In this document: in pieces, positions 1-8,479 of the stretch
Layout of the letters: each line of letters starts with the position of its first letter
Position numbering within the stretch: position 1 is the first letter of the stretch
Origin: Bradyrhizobium agreste
Lineage (GTDB): Bacteria; Pseudomonadota; Alphaproteobacteria; Rhizobiales; Xanthobacteraceae
Assembly: GCF_016031625.1 (NCBI RefSeq)
Contig: NZ_JACCHP010000009.1
Coordinates: 178,329-242,328, forward strand
Length of the DNA stretch: 64,000 nt
Direction of reading: 5' to 3'
The notes under the pieces: generated by a model
The model's database searches: none
The model's input: only the letters and a program-made list of their open reading frames with translations
What the model was told of the DNA's origin: nothing
Made by a program: the position numbers and the translations under genes

Positions 1-300
1 GGTGTCGCTCTCATACATGTACTCGACATGCACGCCGCCGATCCAGTTGGAGAGATAGTGATATTGCGCAGCCGCGACCGCCGGCGGCAGATGGTCGATC
101 CCGAGCTTCTTCAGCCCCGGCAGGAAGCGCTCCTGTTGCTGACGGCGGAACACGCGGAAGACAAATTCTGCGGCATCCGCCGTGCCGCGGCGGGTGACCA
201 CGGTGAGGATCAGCCCGGTGAAATAGGCGTGATAGAGATCGGCAACTGCGCGCCAGCGCTGCCATTGCGCTTGCTGCGCGAGGTCTGGTGCGGCCGTCAT
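1..300 (-). CDS. Unrecognised protein, N-terminal 100 residues only
   Basis: The reading frame starts at an ATG at 300 and is open to the window edge, so the stop lies outside. The visible part begins MTAAPDLAQQAQWQRW and is rich in aromatic and charged residues (for example YHAYFTGLILTVV and GGVHVEYMYESDT). There is no signal peptide and no membrane segment is obvious. The codon pattern is typical of the neighbourhood, which supports it as a real gene. I do not recognise the family and give no function. It is not clearly linked to the PAS gene downstream on the same strand, whose start is more than 500 bases away. Confidence 0.6.
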   Translation of the reverse strand, partial: MTAAPDLAQQAQWQRWRAVADLYHAYFTGLILTVVTRRGTADAAEFVFRVFRRQQQERFLPGLKKLGIDHLPPAVAAAQYHYLSNWIGGVHVEYMYESDT

Positions 301-405
301 GTTTGCTCCCCGATCGTTGTTTTGATCGAGTGTGTCACCGCAGCCGGTGACAGGCAACATGACGCGCGTGCAGGCCTCCCTGCGCGGCTTTCCGTCAATT
401 CCGCA

Positions 406-816
406 TCACGAATTTTGTGCCTTGGCCGCCCGTTCGCGCTCGACGCGCTCCGTGACGTCGCGCGCCATCGCCACCGATCCCTGCACCGCGCCGTCTTTAT
501 CCCGCACCAGTGCGAAGGTCATCTCGATGTAGAGCTTGCGCCCGCTCTTGGGCAGCGCGCGGGTCAGCGTCGGCTTGCCCGCAAGCTTCATGGTGCCGCT
601 GGCGAGCGCGGCATCGAATGCTTTCCAGTGCGCAGCGCGCAGATGTTCGGGAATGATCAGATCGAGATTCTGGCCGAGCGCTTCGTCGGCTGTGAAGCCG
701 AACAGCGCGGTCGATGCGCGATTCCAGCGCGTGATCGTGCCGGAGCGATCGGAATAGATCAACGCATCGGCGGCGTCGTTGATGATCTGTGCGTCGAGAT
801 CGGAGGGATTGCTCAT
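406..816 (-). CDS. PAS-domain protein (136 aa)
   Basis: A small soluble protein made almost entirely of one PAS domain. The fold is marked by DALIYSDRSGTITRWNRAS, then the ALFGFTADEALGQNLDLIIP segment, and ends in the PAC-like AMARDVTERVERE. There is no attached kinase, cyclase or DNA-binding domain, so it is a stand-alone sensor or adaptor. The ligand cannot be read from the sequence. The ATG at 816 is preferred because GAGGTGA lies just upstream; an upstream in-frame extension to 888 would read through repeat-like sequence. It is followed by the dCTP deaminase gene on the same strand, but with a palindromic repeat between them, so co-transcription is doubtful. Confidence 0.8.
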   Translation of the reverse strand: MSNPSDLDAQIINDAADALIYSDRSGTITRWNRASTALFGFTADEALGQNLDLIIPEHLRAAHWKAFDAALASGTMKLAGKPTLTRALPKSGRKLYIEMTFALVRDKDGAVQGSVAMARDVTERVERERAAKAQNS

Positions 817-830
817 CTCGTCACCTCGCT

Positions 831-953
831 TGTAGCCCGGGTGGAGCCACCGGGTCGGCGCGGAGCGCCGCCCGATGACAGGCTCCACGTAATCCGGGAT
901 CGCGCCACAAGTGAGACCTTCCCGGATTACGCTTGCGCTCCATCCGGGCTACA
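831..953. repeat. Palindromic intergenic repeat (GTAGCCCGG type)
   Basis: The stretch opens with TGTAGCCCGGGTGGAGCC and closes with the inverted form GCTCCATCCGGGCTACA, with nested inverted segments (ACGTAATCCGGGATCG against TCCCGGATTACGC) between. It lies between the dcd stop and the PAS gene and carries no plausible coding frame. The sequence type is common between genes in Bradyrhizobium; its role is unknown. Confidence 0.75.
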
Positions 954-961
954 GGATCGGG

Positions 962-2098
962 CTACACCCGAAAATGCTTCGATAGCTTGAGGCCTTGCGC
1001 CTGGTAGTTGGAACCGATGCGCTGGCCGTACATCGCGTCGGGGCGCGCCAGCATCTTCTCGTAGACGAGGCGGCCGACGATCTGGCCGTGTTCGAGGATG
1101 AACGGCACCTCGCGCGAGCGCACCTCCAGCACGGCGCGCGATCCCAGCCCGCCGGCGCCGGCATAGCCGAAGCCGGGATCGAAGAAGCCGGCATAGTGCA
1201 CGCGGAATTCGCCGACCAGGGGATCGAACGGCACCATCTCCGCGGCGTAATCGGGCGGCACCTGCACCGCTTCCTTGGAGGCGAGGATGTAGAACTCGCC
1301 GGGGTCGAGGATCAGGCTGCCGTCGGGACGGGCCGAGATCGGCTCCCAGAAATCCTCCACCGCGTAGCCGGCGCGGCGGTCGACATCGACGACGCCGGTG
1401 TGGCGCTTGGCGCGGTAGCCGACAAAACCGCCTCCCTTCTCGCCCGAGAGATCGACCGAGACGGCAACGCCGCCGGACAGATCGGCATCGTCGATATCGA
1501 CGAGGCGCTCGCTCGCGTGCAGCGCATCGAGCTCGTCGGCATTGAGGATGGCATCGCCGGTGCGGAAGCGGACCTGGCTGAGGCGCGAGCCCTCGCGCAC
1601 CAGCACCGGAAACGTCTTGGGGCTGATCTCGGCATAGAGCGGGCCATGATAGCCGGCGCCGATCATGTCGAAGCGACGGGTGCCGTCGGCGATCACGCGG
1701 GTGAAGACGTCGAGCCGGCCGGTCGAGCTCTTCGGATTGGCGGCAGCGACGATCTCCGGCGGCAGTGCCAGGCTTTCGAGCAGCGGCACGATGTAGACGC
1801 AATTGGTCTCCAGCACCGCGCCGTCGGCGAGGCTGAACTCGTGCAGCTTCAACTCGTCGATGCGCTCGGCGACAGTGGCACCTGGCCCGGGGAGAAAGCT
1901 GGCGCGGACGCGATAGGCGATGTCGCCAAGGCGCAGATCGAGGCTCGCCGGCTGGATCTGGCTCTCGACGAAGTCGTAGGCGGGCAGGATGAGACCTTCT
2001 TCCGCCATCGCCGCGATCATGCGGTCGGGCAGGATACCATTGGCGTCGGCGGCGACCGTGAACGTCAACCGGGGGTCCTCATCAGGGGTCGAATGCAT
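962..2098 (-). CDS. dcd: 2'-deoxycytidine 5'-triphosphate deaminase, long form (378 aa)
   Basis: Deaminates dCTP to dUTP for thymidylate synthesis in the cytoplasm. The protein is about twice the length of the classic 190-residue enzyme. It belongs to the long alphaproteobacterial form, with two jelly-roll halves: the first includes IQPASLDLRLGD and NPKSSTGRLDVFTRV, the second LDPGEFYILASKEAVQVP and VPFILEHGQIVGRLVYEKM. The repeated dUTPase-like motifs in both halves support the call. The ATG at 2098 is chosen because the only longer option is a TTG without a ribosome site. It is divergent from metZ and its SAM-II leader. Confidence 0.88.
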   Translation of the reverse strand: MHSTPDEDPRLTFTVAADANGILPDRMIAAMAEEGLILPAYDFVESQIQPASLDLRLGDIAYRVRASFLPGPGATVAERIDELKLHEFSLADGAVLETNCVYIVPLLESLALPPEIVAAANPKSSTGRLDVFTRVIADGTRRFDMIGAGYHGPLYAEISPKTFPVLVREGSRLSQVRFRTGDAILNADELDALHASERLVDIDDADLSGGVAVSVDLSGEKGGGFVGYRAKRHTGVVDVDRRAGYAVEDFWEPISARPDGSLILDPGEFYILASKEAVQVPPDYAAEMVPFDPLVGEFRVHYAGFFDPGFGYAGAGGLGSRAVLEVRSREVPFILEHGQIVGRLVYEKMLARPDAMYGQRIGSNYQAQGLKLSKHFRV

Positions 2099-2185
2099 CC
2101 GGTCATGCCGGAAATACAAGTCTTTTACGGCTATCCGATGGACGCCTTGACGGAAAGGGCATTGCGGAATATGAGCATCACTTAT

Positions 2186-2246
2186 CCCGTGGTGATTTGA
2201 GCCGGCCGGCTTGCAGCCACGTTAAATAACTCGCTAAACAGGCCGG
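2186..2246 (+). promoter_or_regulatory. SAM-II riboswitch (metA/metZ type)
   Basis: The order of elements matches SAM-II. The P1 5' strand CCCGTGG is followed by GTGATTTG, then the loop GCCGGCC, the conserved CTTGCAGCCACGTTAAA whose CCACG closes P1, and GCTAAACAGGCCGG, whose GGCC can pair back with the loop to form the pseudoknot. SAM-II aptamers are known from alphaproteobacteria in front of methionine synthesis genes, and the next gene is metZ. Bound S-adenosylmethionine should lower metZ expression. Confidence 0.9.
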
Positions 2247-2293
2247 GGACCTCTGTGATCCCGGCCCGTGGAGATATCCAGGCCGGTTTTTTT
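2241..2293 (+). terminator. Riboswitch-controlled terminator with competing antiterminator
   Basis: The terminator stem is CCGGCC (2261-2266) with GGCCGG (2281-2286), closing over a second small hairpin TGGA-GATA-TCCA, and is followed by seven T residues (2287-2293). The competing stem pairs GGCCGGG (2241-2247) with CCCGGCC (2260-2266). Since 2241-2246 is also the pseudoknot strand of the aptamer, SAM binding would free CCGGCC to form the terminator. Confidence 0.85.
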
Positions 2294-2333
2294 GTGACCG
2301 TTTTGCCTCGACGGTCATGTCGGAGAGGGTCCT

Positions 2334-3521
2334 ATGTCGAAGTCGCCTGCTGCCTACCGCCCCGAAACCCGCCTGGTCCATTCCGGCACCCTGCGCTCGC
2401 AATATGGCGAGACCTCGGAGGCGCTGTTCCTGACGCAGGGCTATGTCTACGCCAGCGCGGAGGAGTGCGAGGCGCGCTTCAAGGGCGAGGATCCCGGCTT
2501 CATCTATTCGCGCTATTCCAACCCGACGATCGCGATGTTCGAGCGCCGCATGATCGAGCTCGAAGGCGCCGAGGCCGCGCGCTCGGCGGCAACTGGCATG
2601 GCGGCGGTGACGACCGCGATCCTGGCGCCGCTCAAGGCCGGCGATCACGTGGTCGCCTCCCGCGCCCTGTTCGGCTCGTGCCTCTACGTGATCCAGGACC
2701 TGCTGCCGCGCTACGGCATCGAGGCCACGCTGGTCGACGGGCTCGATCTCGACCAGTGGCAGCGCGCGCTGAAGCCGAACACCAAGACGTTCTTCCTGGA
2801 GAGCCCGACCAACCCGACGCTGGATGTGCTCGACATTCCTTCGATCGCCGAGATTGCGCACAAGGGTGGCGCGCGGCTCGTCGTCGACAACGTGTTCGCG
2901 ACGCCGATCTGGCAGAGCCCGCTCGCGCTGGGCGCCGACGTCGTCGTCTACTCCGCGACCAAGCACATCGACGGCCAGGGCCGTTGTCTCGGCGGCATCA
3001 TCCTGTCCTCGGAAGCCTTCATCGCCGAGCACATCCACAATTTCATGCGCCAGACCGGCCCGTCCATTTCGCCGTTCAATGCCTGGGTCCTGCTCAAGGG
3101 CCTGGAGACGCTGGGCGTGCGCGTGCGCGCGCAGACCGACACGGCCGCGCGCATCGCCGAGGTGCTGGCGAGCCATCCCAAGATCTCGCGGCTGGTCTAT
3201 CCCGGCCGCGCCGATCATCCGCAGGCGGCGCTGGTGAAGAAGCAGATGCGTGGCGGCTCGACGCTGGTCGGCTTCGAGGTGAGGGGCGGCAAGGCGGCGG
3301 CGTTCCGCGTGCTCAACGAATTGAAGCTTGCCAAGATCTCGAACAATCTCGGCGATGCCAAGAGCCTCGTCACGCATCCGGCGACCACGACGCATCAGCG
3401 CCTCAAGCCGGAAGACCGCGCCGCGCTCGGCATCAGCGAGGGTTTCATCCGCTTCTCGGCGGGGCTGGAGCACGCGGATGACCTGATCGAGGATCTGACG
3501 GCCGCGCTGGAGAAGGCGTAG
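2334..3521 (+). CDS. metZ: O-succinylhomoserine sulfhydrylase (395 aa)
   Basis: PLP enzyme of the Cys/Met metabolism family that makes homocysteine directly from O-succinylhomoserine and sulfide. Family marks are YSRYSNPT (residues 59-66), the ESPTNPTLDVLDI stretch, the cofactor aspartate in VVDNVFATP (Asp185) and the Schiff-base lysine in YSATKHIDGQGR (Lys210). The GRCLGG segment after the lysine fits MetZ rather than cystathionine gamma-synthase. Length is normal. The start is fixed by GGAGAGG at 2322-2328. Expression is expected to fall when SAM is high, through the upstream riboswitch. Confidence 0.95.
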   Translation: MSKSPAAYRPETRLVHSGTLRSQYGETSEALFLTQGYVYASAEECEARFKGEDPGFIYSRYSNPTIAMFERRMIELEGAEAARSAATGMAAVTTAILAPLKAGDHVVASRALFGSCLYVIQDLLPRYGIEATLVDGLDLDQWQRALKPNTKTFFLESPTNPTLDVLDIPSIAEIAHKGGARLVVDNVFATPIWQSPLALGADVVVYSATKHIDGQGRCLGGIILSSEAFIAEHIHNFMRQTGPSISPFNAWVLLKGLETLGVRVRAQTDTAARIAEVLASHPKISRLVYPGRADHPQAALVKKQMRGGSTLVGFEVRGGKAAAFRVLNELKLAKISNNLGDAKSLVTHPATTTHQRLKPEDRAALGISEGFIRFSAGLEHADDLIEDLTAALEKA

Positions 3522-3523
3522 CG

Positions 3524-3591
3524 GGCGAATGGCGAATAGTGAGTGGCGAATAGGTCAATCTATTCGCTACTCGTCATTCCCGATTCGCCCT
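3524..3591. repeat. GAATGGCGAATAG-type inverted repeat, copy 1
   Basis: GCGAATGGCGAATAGTGAG and GGCGAATAG are answered by CTATTCGCTACTCGTCATTC, giving a long imperfect hairpin between the convergent metZ and SGNH genes. It may serve as a two-way terminator, although no T-run follows. A second copy lies between boxB and boxC at 32240-32309. Confidence 0.75.
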
Positions 3592-3592
3592 C

Positions 3593-4582
3593 TCACATCG
3601 GCCGATACGTTCTCACATCGGCGGGCACGTTCACCCCGAGCTTGATCTGGCCGACGGAGCGGATGATGTCGTCGCCGAGCAGCTGGGCGAAGCAGGCATA
3701 GCCCCAATCGTTCATGTGCAGGCCGTCGGCGATGACGAAGCTCTCGACCGGGATCGACTGGTTCTCGTGCCAGTCGCGCATCACCTCGAAGCGCGGGAAG
3801 ATGCCGACGTGGCGGAGCTCGGCGACGTTACCGAGCAGCTTGATCATCTTGCCGGCGCTCTCCTTGCGCTGGTTGACGGCCGGCGAATATTGCGGGTCGA
3901 CCAGCACGATGTCGGTGCCGCCGGCGGCCTGAATGCGGCTGATGCCGTCCTCTACCAGCTTGGCCGTATCGGCAGGATCGAGGTTGCGCAGCACGGCGTT
4001 GGTGCCGACCTGCCAGATCACGAGATCAGGATGCACGTCGATCACCTGCGTCTGCAGGCGCTTCATCATCTCGGGCGCATCCTCCCCGCCGACGCCGGCA
4101 TTGACGACCGTGATCTCGGCGGTCGGATAGTGCCGGCGCAGCTGCGCGGCCAGGCGGTTCGGATAGTTGAACTCCGGCGAGCTCGCGCCGAAGCCCGCGG
4201 TCGACGAGGAGCCGAACGCGACGATGACGACGGGCTGGCCGGCGACCAGCCTGCTTGCGACATGCGGCAGCGACCCCATCGCCTTGGAGCCGCCCTTCGG
4301 AGGCTGGCAGGGCACGCGGCTGAAGATGTCGGCGGCGGACTTCGCGACCTCCTTCACCTTGTCGATAGCGCGCGAGGTGACGCCGCGCGGCTCGGGCGAC
4401 CTCGCGGCGACGGTGGTCTGGGACGGCGCAGCGGGCGCGGGATCAGGCGACTGGGCGGGTGCGGCGGTCGCCGGCCGTGCGGCCGGCGTCTGCGCATGCG
4501 AGGCGGGCGTCAGCAACAACAGCACTGCTGCTGCAGGCACGGCCAGCCATGACGTCAGGCAAAAAGGGCGGAGAGAACTCAT
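3593..4582 (-). CDS. Secreted SGNH/GDSL-type hydrolase (329 aa)
   Basis: Predicted periplasmic esterase or acyl transferase. An N-terminal signal peptide (residues 1-30, ending ASHA) is followed by a Pro/Ala-rich linker to about residue 65. The SGNH blocks are all visible: FGSSST (residues 123-128) with the nucleophilic serine, GVGGE for the glycine block, VGTN (192-195) for the asparagine, and DGLHMND near residue 290 for the Asp/His pair. It is the last gene of an operon after opgC and a degenerate SGNH paralogue, separated from the latter by 12 bases. That context suggests glucan or surface-polysaccharide acyl chemistry. The substrate cannot be read from the sequence. Confidence 0.85.
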   Translation of the reverse strand: MSSLRPFCLTSWLAVPAAAVLLLLTPASHAQTPAARPATAAPAQSPDPAPAAPSQTTVAARSPEPRGVTSRAIDKVKEVAKSAADIFSRVPCQPPKGGSKAMGSLPHVASRLVAGQPVVIVAFGSSSTAGFGASSPEFNYPNRLAAQLRRHYPTAEITVVNAGVGGEDAPEMMKRLQTQVIDVHPDLVIWQVGTNAVLRNLDPADTAKLVEDGISRIQAAGGTDIVLVDPQYSPAVNQRKESAGKMIKLLGNVAELRHVGIFPRFEVMRDWHENQSIPVESFVIADGLHMNDWGYACFAQLLGDDIIRSVGQIKLGVNVPADVRTYRPM

Positions 4583-4594
4583 TAACGCTAGACC

Positions 4595-5374
4595 TCAATT
4601 TTGCTGCTGGGCCGGCTCCAGGTGAGCAGCGTCAATCACGAATTGTGCCAACGCCCGGCCTAGGCAATCATGGACCTGCTTCGCCAGCTCAGGCCCGCGG
4701 GACGGGCTGAACAGGTCGAACTGGCCCTGATCATTCCACTGCCGCATGATCGCGAAACGATCGAACAGCGGGATGTCGTGCTCCTGCGCCACGACGCGCA
4801 TGTTATCGAGAAAAGGCTGCGCCGAGATCATGGTCTCGGTGCGCGGGCTGTACTGCAAATTCATCAAGACGACGTCAGCCCCTGCCTTTTGCAGCGCAAC
4901 AACCCCCTCGGTCACCGCGCCACGAAATTCGTCGGGATCGATGGATCGGATAGCATCCACGGTCCCGGTCTGCCAGATGACCAAAGTAGGCGTTTTTGCT
5001 TCCATCAGCTTAACGAAGGTGGACGCGGTCTCCTCTGCCGTTTTCTTGCTCTGTATTTCTACGGAGACGCGCACCACCTCGGAGGGCGGCAGCTTCTCCT
5101 TGAGGATCACCTCCATCCGCGCCGGATAGGAGCTGCTCTCTGACGACGGAATCGTGGTCGAGCGGCTGCCGATGACCAGAATATCGAGCGGCCTGCCGGC
5201 CTTGACCGCCTCGGCGACCTTGGGCAGCTGGCTTTCGCTGGTCAGCAGATAGGACGGCAATTCGCAGGCCGCAGGCACGGGGGACACGGCAGACGCGGCA
5301 TCGCCCGCGCGCGCCGTGGGCGCGGCGAGGCCACCGCATAGCAGGATCAGGCTCAGGAGAACCTTCGCCTTCAT
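4595..5374 (-). CDS. Secreted SGNH-fold protein with degenerate active site (259 aa)
   Basis: The protein has a signal peptide (residues 1-23, ending ARA) and shares the layout of its downstream neighbour: LDILVIGSRST (64-73) at block I, LVIWQTGTVD (131-140) at block III, and VVLMNLQYSPR matching the neighbour's IVLVDPQYSP. The block I serine position reads Arg within GSRST, the block III asparagine is Val (GTVD against GTNA), and no DxxH block is seen. It therefore looks like a non-catalytic or altered paralogue. Its ATG overlaps the opgC stop by one base (TGATGA), which implies translational coupling. Confidence 0.8.
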   Translation of the reverse strand: MKAKVLLSLILLCGGLAAPTARAGDAASAVSPVPAACELPSYLLTSESQLPKVAEAVKAGRPLDILVIGSRSTTIPSSESSSYPARMEVILKEKLPPSEVVRVSVEIQSKKTAEETASTFVKLMEAKTPTLVIWQTGTVDAIRSIDPDEFRGAVTEGVVALQKAGADVVLMNLQYSPRTETMISAQPFLDNMRVVAQEHDIPLFDRFAIMRQWNDQGQFDLFSPSRGPELAKQVHDCLGRALAQFVIDAAHLEPAQQQN

Positions 5375-6630
5375 CAGCCCCCTCCCGCCAGATCGGCGTT
5401 GCCGACGGCGTTTTTGGTTTTCGCACCGCTCTTGTCAGCCACACGCTTGTACCACGAAATGATCCAGGCAACTCCCCACATGATCAGGATTCCGGAGAGG
5501 CTAATCAACGCATGCATGGCCGCCCCGCCGGAGACTTCGGCGAGAACGAAATGGCCGGCAAAGGCCAGGAAGACGCCGAGGCAGAAGATCTCGAGCGAAT
5601 GCTGGCCACATAGAATCAATGGTCGCAGCCAGCGCGATTTCAACCCCGGCCAATCCCGGGGCAGGAAGCGCACGGTCAGCGCCGCCAGCGCCAGGAAGTG
5701 CGTGAAGCGCAGCACGTCGAGGTCGGTCTTGTCGATCGGATACATCCACTGCTCGATCCGCTTCGGCATGAACTGGGAGAGCTGCGGCACATACCAGGTC
5801 AACGTCACGTAGAACGCCGCGACGAGATAGGCGATCGCGATCCACATCGTTACCGGCGACGCTAAAATACGCGACATGCGCCGCGCACCTCCGAGCGCAC
5901 ACCATGCACCGAAAACGAAAAGCAATTGCCAGGCCAGCGGATTGAAGGCCCAGAAGCCGTTCGGATAGGCGGAGAAGTAGAGATCGTATTCCCAGGTCAC
6001 CGCGTAGAGCACGACGGAAAGGCCGAGCGTGACGTCGGGCTTCCATTTCATCGACCACAGGATCACGGGCAGCGCCAGCATCAACACGATATACAGCGGC
6101 AGCACGTCCATGTTGACGGGACGGAAGCGCAGCAGCAGCGCCTGCACGATGGTGACGTCGGGCTGCTTGAGGAAATCCATGATGCCCATCTCTTCGGTGT
6201 AGAGCGGGTTCTCGAACCTGGTCGCCACATAGGAGATCTCGGCGAGGAAGATCGTGAACAGGAAGACGTGGGCGACGTAGATCTGCCAGACCCGACGCAT
6301 GATGCGCGCGGTGGCGATGACGACGCCGCTCTCCAGCATCGCGCGGCCGTAGACGAAGGCGGCGGTGTAGCCGGAGATGAAGATGAAGATTTCGGTGGCG
6401 TCGCTGAAGCCGTAATTGCGGATCGTGAACCAGGTCAGCAGGCTCGTCGGCAGATGGTCGATGAAGATCAGCCATAGCGCGAGCCCACGGAACAGGTCGA
6501 GCCGGAGCTCACGCTCGCCGATGGCGGGCAGCGTGATGGCCGGCGCTGCGGCGCGCGACTTGGTCCCTGCGGGCGTGGCGCCCGCGGTGCCTGCGATGGT
6601 CGATCCCGTCACTTGGTCGGCAATGGTCAT
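5374..6630 (-). CDS. opgC: OpgC-family membrane acyltransferase (418 aa)
   Basis: Integral membrane protein of the OpgC family, which transfers succinyl groups to osmoregulated periplasmic glucans in other proteobacteria. The family signature is RELRLDLFRGLALWLIFIDHLP after a short cytoplasmic N-terminus, followed by about ten hydrophobic segments and the loop RFRPVNMDVLPLYIVLM. The ATG at 6630 (MTIADQV) is chosen because upstream sequence in the frame is not conserved-looking and would give an implausible Arg/Ser-rich leader. It heads an operon with two SGNH-type secreted proteins, a plausible partner set for glucan substitution. The acyl group and glucan are inferred only. Confidence 0.85.
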   Translation of the reverse strand: MTIADQVTGSTIAGTAGATPAGTKSRAAAPAITLPAIGERELRLDLFRGLALWLIFIDHLPTSLLTWFTIRNYGFSDATEIFIFISGYTAAFVYGRAMLESGVVIATARIMRRVWQIYVAHVFLFTIFLAEISYVATRFENPLYTEEMGIMDFLKQPDVTIVQALLLRFRPVNMDVLPLYIVLMLALPVILWSMKWKPDVTLGLSVVLYAVTWEYDLYFSAYPNGFWAFNPLAWQLLFVFGAWCALGGARRMSRILASPVTMWIAIAYLVAAFYVTLTWYVPQLSQFMPKRIEQWMYPIDKTDLDVLRFTHFLALAALTVRFLPRDWPGLKSRWLRPLILCGQHSLEIFCLGVFLAFAGHFVLAEVSGGAAMHALISLSGILIMWGVAWIISWYKRVADKSGAKTKNAVGNADLAGGG

Positions 6631-6827
6631 CGGGGCCTGGAAACCCTTCGGCAAATCGCGACGTTGAAGCAGTGTAATGGTCCGGCTGTCGTCTCGCAAA
6701 GCGCCCGGATCACATAAGGGTGTCTCCCTCGACGGTGTGCTTTTCCTCCAATTCTGGCGGGACGATGTCGCCAAAGCCGCCCGCGGGGGGTTTGGTTCCC
6801 CGGGCGGATTTCGGTATGATGGCGGCT

Positions 6828-7220
6828 ATGTACCGCGCCGTGACCCGCCAGATTGAAGTGACCGTCGAGCCGAACTTTGTTCCGGAGCAGTCGTCGGCCG
6901 ACCGCTCGCGCTACTTCTGGTCCTACACCATTGTCATCACCAATTCGGGCGAGGAGACCGTGCAGCTCAAGACGCGGCACTGGATCATCACCGACGCCTC
7001 CGGCCGGCAGCAGGAGGTGAAGGGCGAGGGTGTGGTCGGCGAGCAGCCGATCCTCGCCCCCGGCGAGCGCTTCGAATACACCTCCGGCGTGCCGCTCTCG
7101 ACCGCCTCCGGCTTCATGACCGGCCGCTACCAGATGGTCAGCGAAACCGGCGAGCGCTTCGAGATCGACGTGCCGACGTTCTCGCTCGACAGCCCGGACA
7201 ACAAGCGGGTGTTGAATTAG
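6828..7220 (+). CDS. apaG: ApaG protein (130 aa)
   Basis: A single ApaG/FN3-like beta-sandwich domain. Typical features are VTVEPNFVPEQSS, FWSYTIVITNSGEE, the RHWIITDASG strand pair, GEGVVGEQPILAPGERFEYTSG, and GTYQM-like GRYQMVSE near the end. The length matches the usual 120-130 residues. The ATG at 6828 (MYRAVTRQ) gives the standard start; two closely spaced upstream ATGs at 6816 and 6819 are possible. The biochemical role of ApaG is not settled. A GC-rich inverted repeat at about 6778-6808 lies just upstream and might be a leader hairpin. The gene is divergent from opgC. Confidence 0.92.
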   Translation: MYRAVTRQIEVTVEPNFVPEQSSADRSRYFWSYTIVITNSGEETVQLKTRHWIITDASGRQQEVKGEGVVGEQPILAPGERFEYTSGVPLSTASGFMTGRYQMVSETGERFEIDVPTFSLDSPDNKRVLN

Positions 7221-7234
7221 CCGAGGTCTCATTT

Positions 7235-7385
7235 GCCTCGTGTCCCGGACAAGCTGCAGCGCGGAAGCGCTGCGGCGCCGAGCCGGGACCCAGGGCAACA
7301 CGGCACGATGCGGATGGATGGGCCCCGGCTCTGCAGCGCACCGTCGAAGTGACGCTGCGCTGCGTCCGGGGCACGAGAGCGGACG
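7235..7385. repeat. Palindromic repeat, CCCGGAC/GTCCGGGG type, copy 1
   Basis: Between apaG and hslO. Outer arms TGTCCCGGACAAGCTGCAGC and GCTGCGTCCGGGGCACGAG enclose GCCGAGCCGGGACCC and GGGCCCCGGCTCTGCAG. The same element appears in opposite orientation at 50763-50910. No coding sequence is supported here. Confidence 0.7.
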
Positions 7386-7412
7386 CTGCGCTCGCAATGA
7401 CGGAGGATAGGC

Positions 7413-8420
7413 TTACGCGTCTTCCACGCCCGCCTCGTGCGGCGTGAACTGGTACACCGACGAGCAGAACTCGCAGGTGACGACGACCTTGTCGTCCTTG
7501 ACCATGGCGGCGCGGTCGTCGGGCGAGAAGCTCTTGAGCATCGCGGCGACCGCATCGCGCGAGCAGGAGCACCGCGCCTCGAGCACCTGCGGATTGAACA
7601 CGCGCACGCCGCGCTCGTGGAAGAGACGGTAGAGCAGCCGCTCGCCGGAGAGCTCGGGATCGATCAGCTCGACGTCCTCGACGGTCTCGATCAGCGAGCG
7701 CGCCTCGACCCAGGCATCGTCTTCAGTGACGCTGTGCACCTCGGTGCCCTCGGGGGCGTCGCCGGGATGCAAGTCCGCCTGCCGCGCGCGCTCCGGCGCC
7801 TTCGGCAGAAACTGCATCAGCATGCCGCCGGCGCGCCAGCGATGCTTGCCGCCGTCGCTCGAGCGCCACTCCTCGCCGACCGCGAGGCGCACACGCGTCG
7901 GGATCTGCTCGGAACGCAGGAAATATTCGTGGGCGGCATCTTCCAGGCTGCCGCCGTCGAGCGCAACCAGGCCCTGGTAGCGGCTCATGTCGGAGCCCTG
8001 GTCGATGGTCATGGCGAGATGACCGCGGCCAAGCAGCGTGCCGGAATCTTTTGCCGTGCCCAAGCGAGAGGCATCAAAGCGCGCATAGGCACGCAGACGG
8101 TCCGGGGCCTTGTAGTCGACCACCAGGAACGACACCGGGCCATCGGTCTGGGCCTGAAGAATGAAGCGGCCCTCGAATTTCAGCGCCGAGCCGAGCAGCG
8201 TCGTCAGCACGATGGCCTCGCCGAGCAGCTTGCCGACCGGCGCGGGATAATCGTGCTTGGTGAGGATGTCGTCGAGCGCAGGACCAAGCCGCACCAGACG
8301 CCCGCGCACGTCGAGCGCGTCGACCTCGTAAGGCAGCACGGCGTCATCGATCGGAACCGATGATGGCGCGCGAACCGGGCCTTCGGGCCCGGTATTCATG
8401 TCAGGAGATTGGAAAACCAT
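7413..8420 (-). CDS. hslO: Hsp33 redox-regulated chaperone (335 aa)
   Basis: Cytosolic holdase chaperone that is activated when its zinc-bound cysteines are oxidised. The N-terminal HSP33 domain shows LLGEAIVLTTLLGSALKFEGRF and the GLVAL-DGGSLEDAAHEYF-SEQIPT segment. The C-terminal zinc centre is ARCSCSRD (CxC) and VTCEFCSSVYQF (CxxC), both intact, so redox switching is expected. An insert between about residues 205 and 235 (KAPERARQADLHPGDAPEG) is typical of alphaproteobacterial members. The start could also be the Met at codon 8; the longer form is given. Confidence 0.93.
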   Translation of the reverse strand: MVFQSPDMNTGPEGPVRAPSSVPIDDAVLPYEVDALDVRGRLVRLGPALDDILTKHDYPAPVGKLLGEAIVLTTLLGSALKFEGRFILQAQTDGPVSFLVVDYKAPDRLRAYARFDASRLGTAKDSGTLLGRGHLAMTIDQGSDMSRYQGLVALDGGSLEDAAHEYFLRSEQIPTRVRLAVGEEWRSSDGGKHRWRAGGMLMQFLPKAPERARQADLHPGDAPEGTEVHSVTEDDAWVEARSLIETVEDVELIDPELSGERLLYRLFHERGVRVFNPQVLEARCSCSRDAVAAMLKSFSPDDRAAMVKDDKVVVTCEFCSSVYQFTPHEAGVEDA

Positions 8421-8479
8421 GGCGCTTTATCTGGGGTCGGAGGACGGAAGATGGAAGGGGGCGAGGAGCCTCAAACTCA

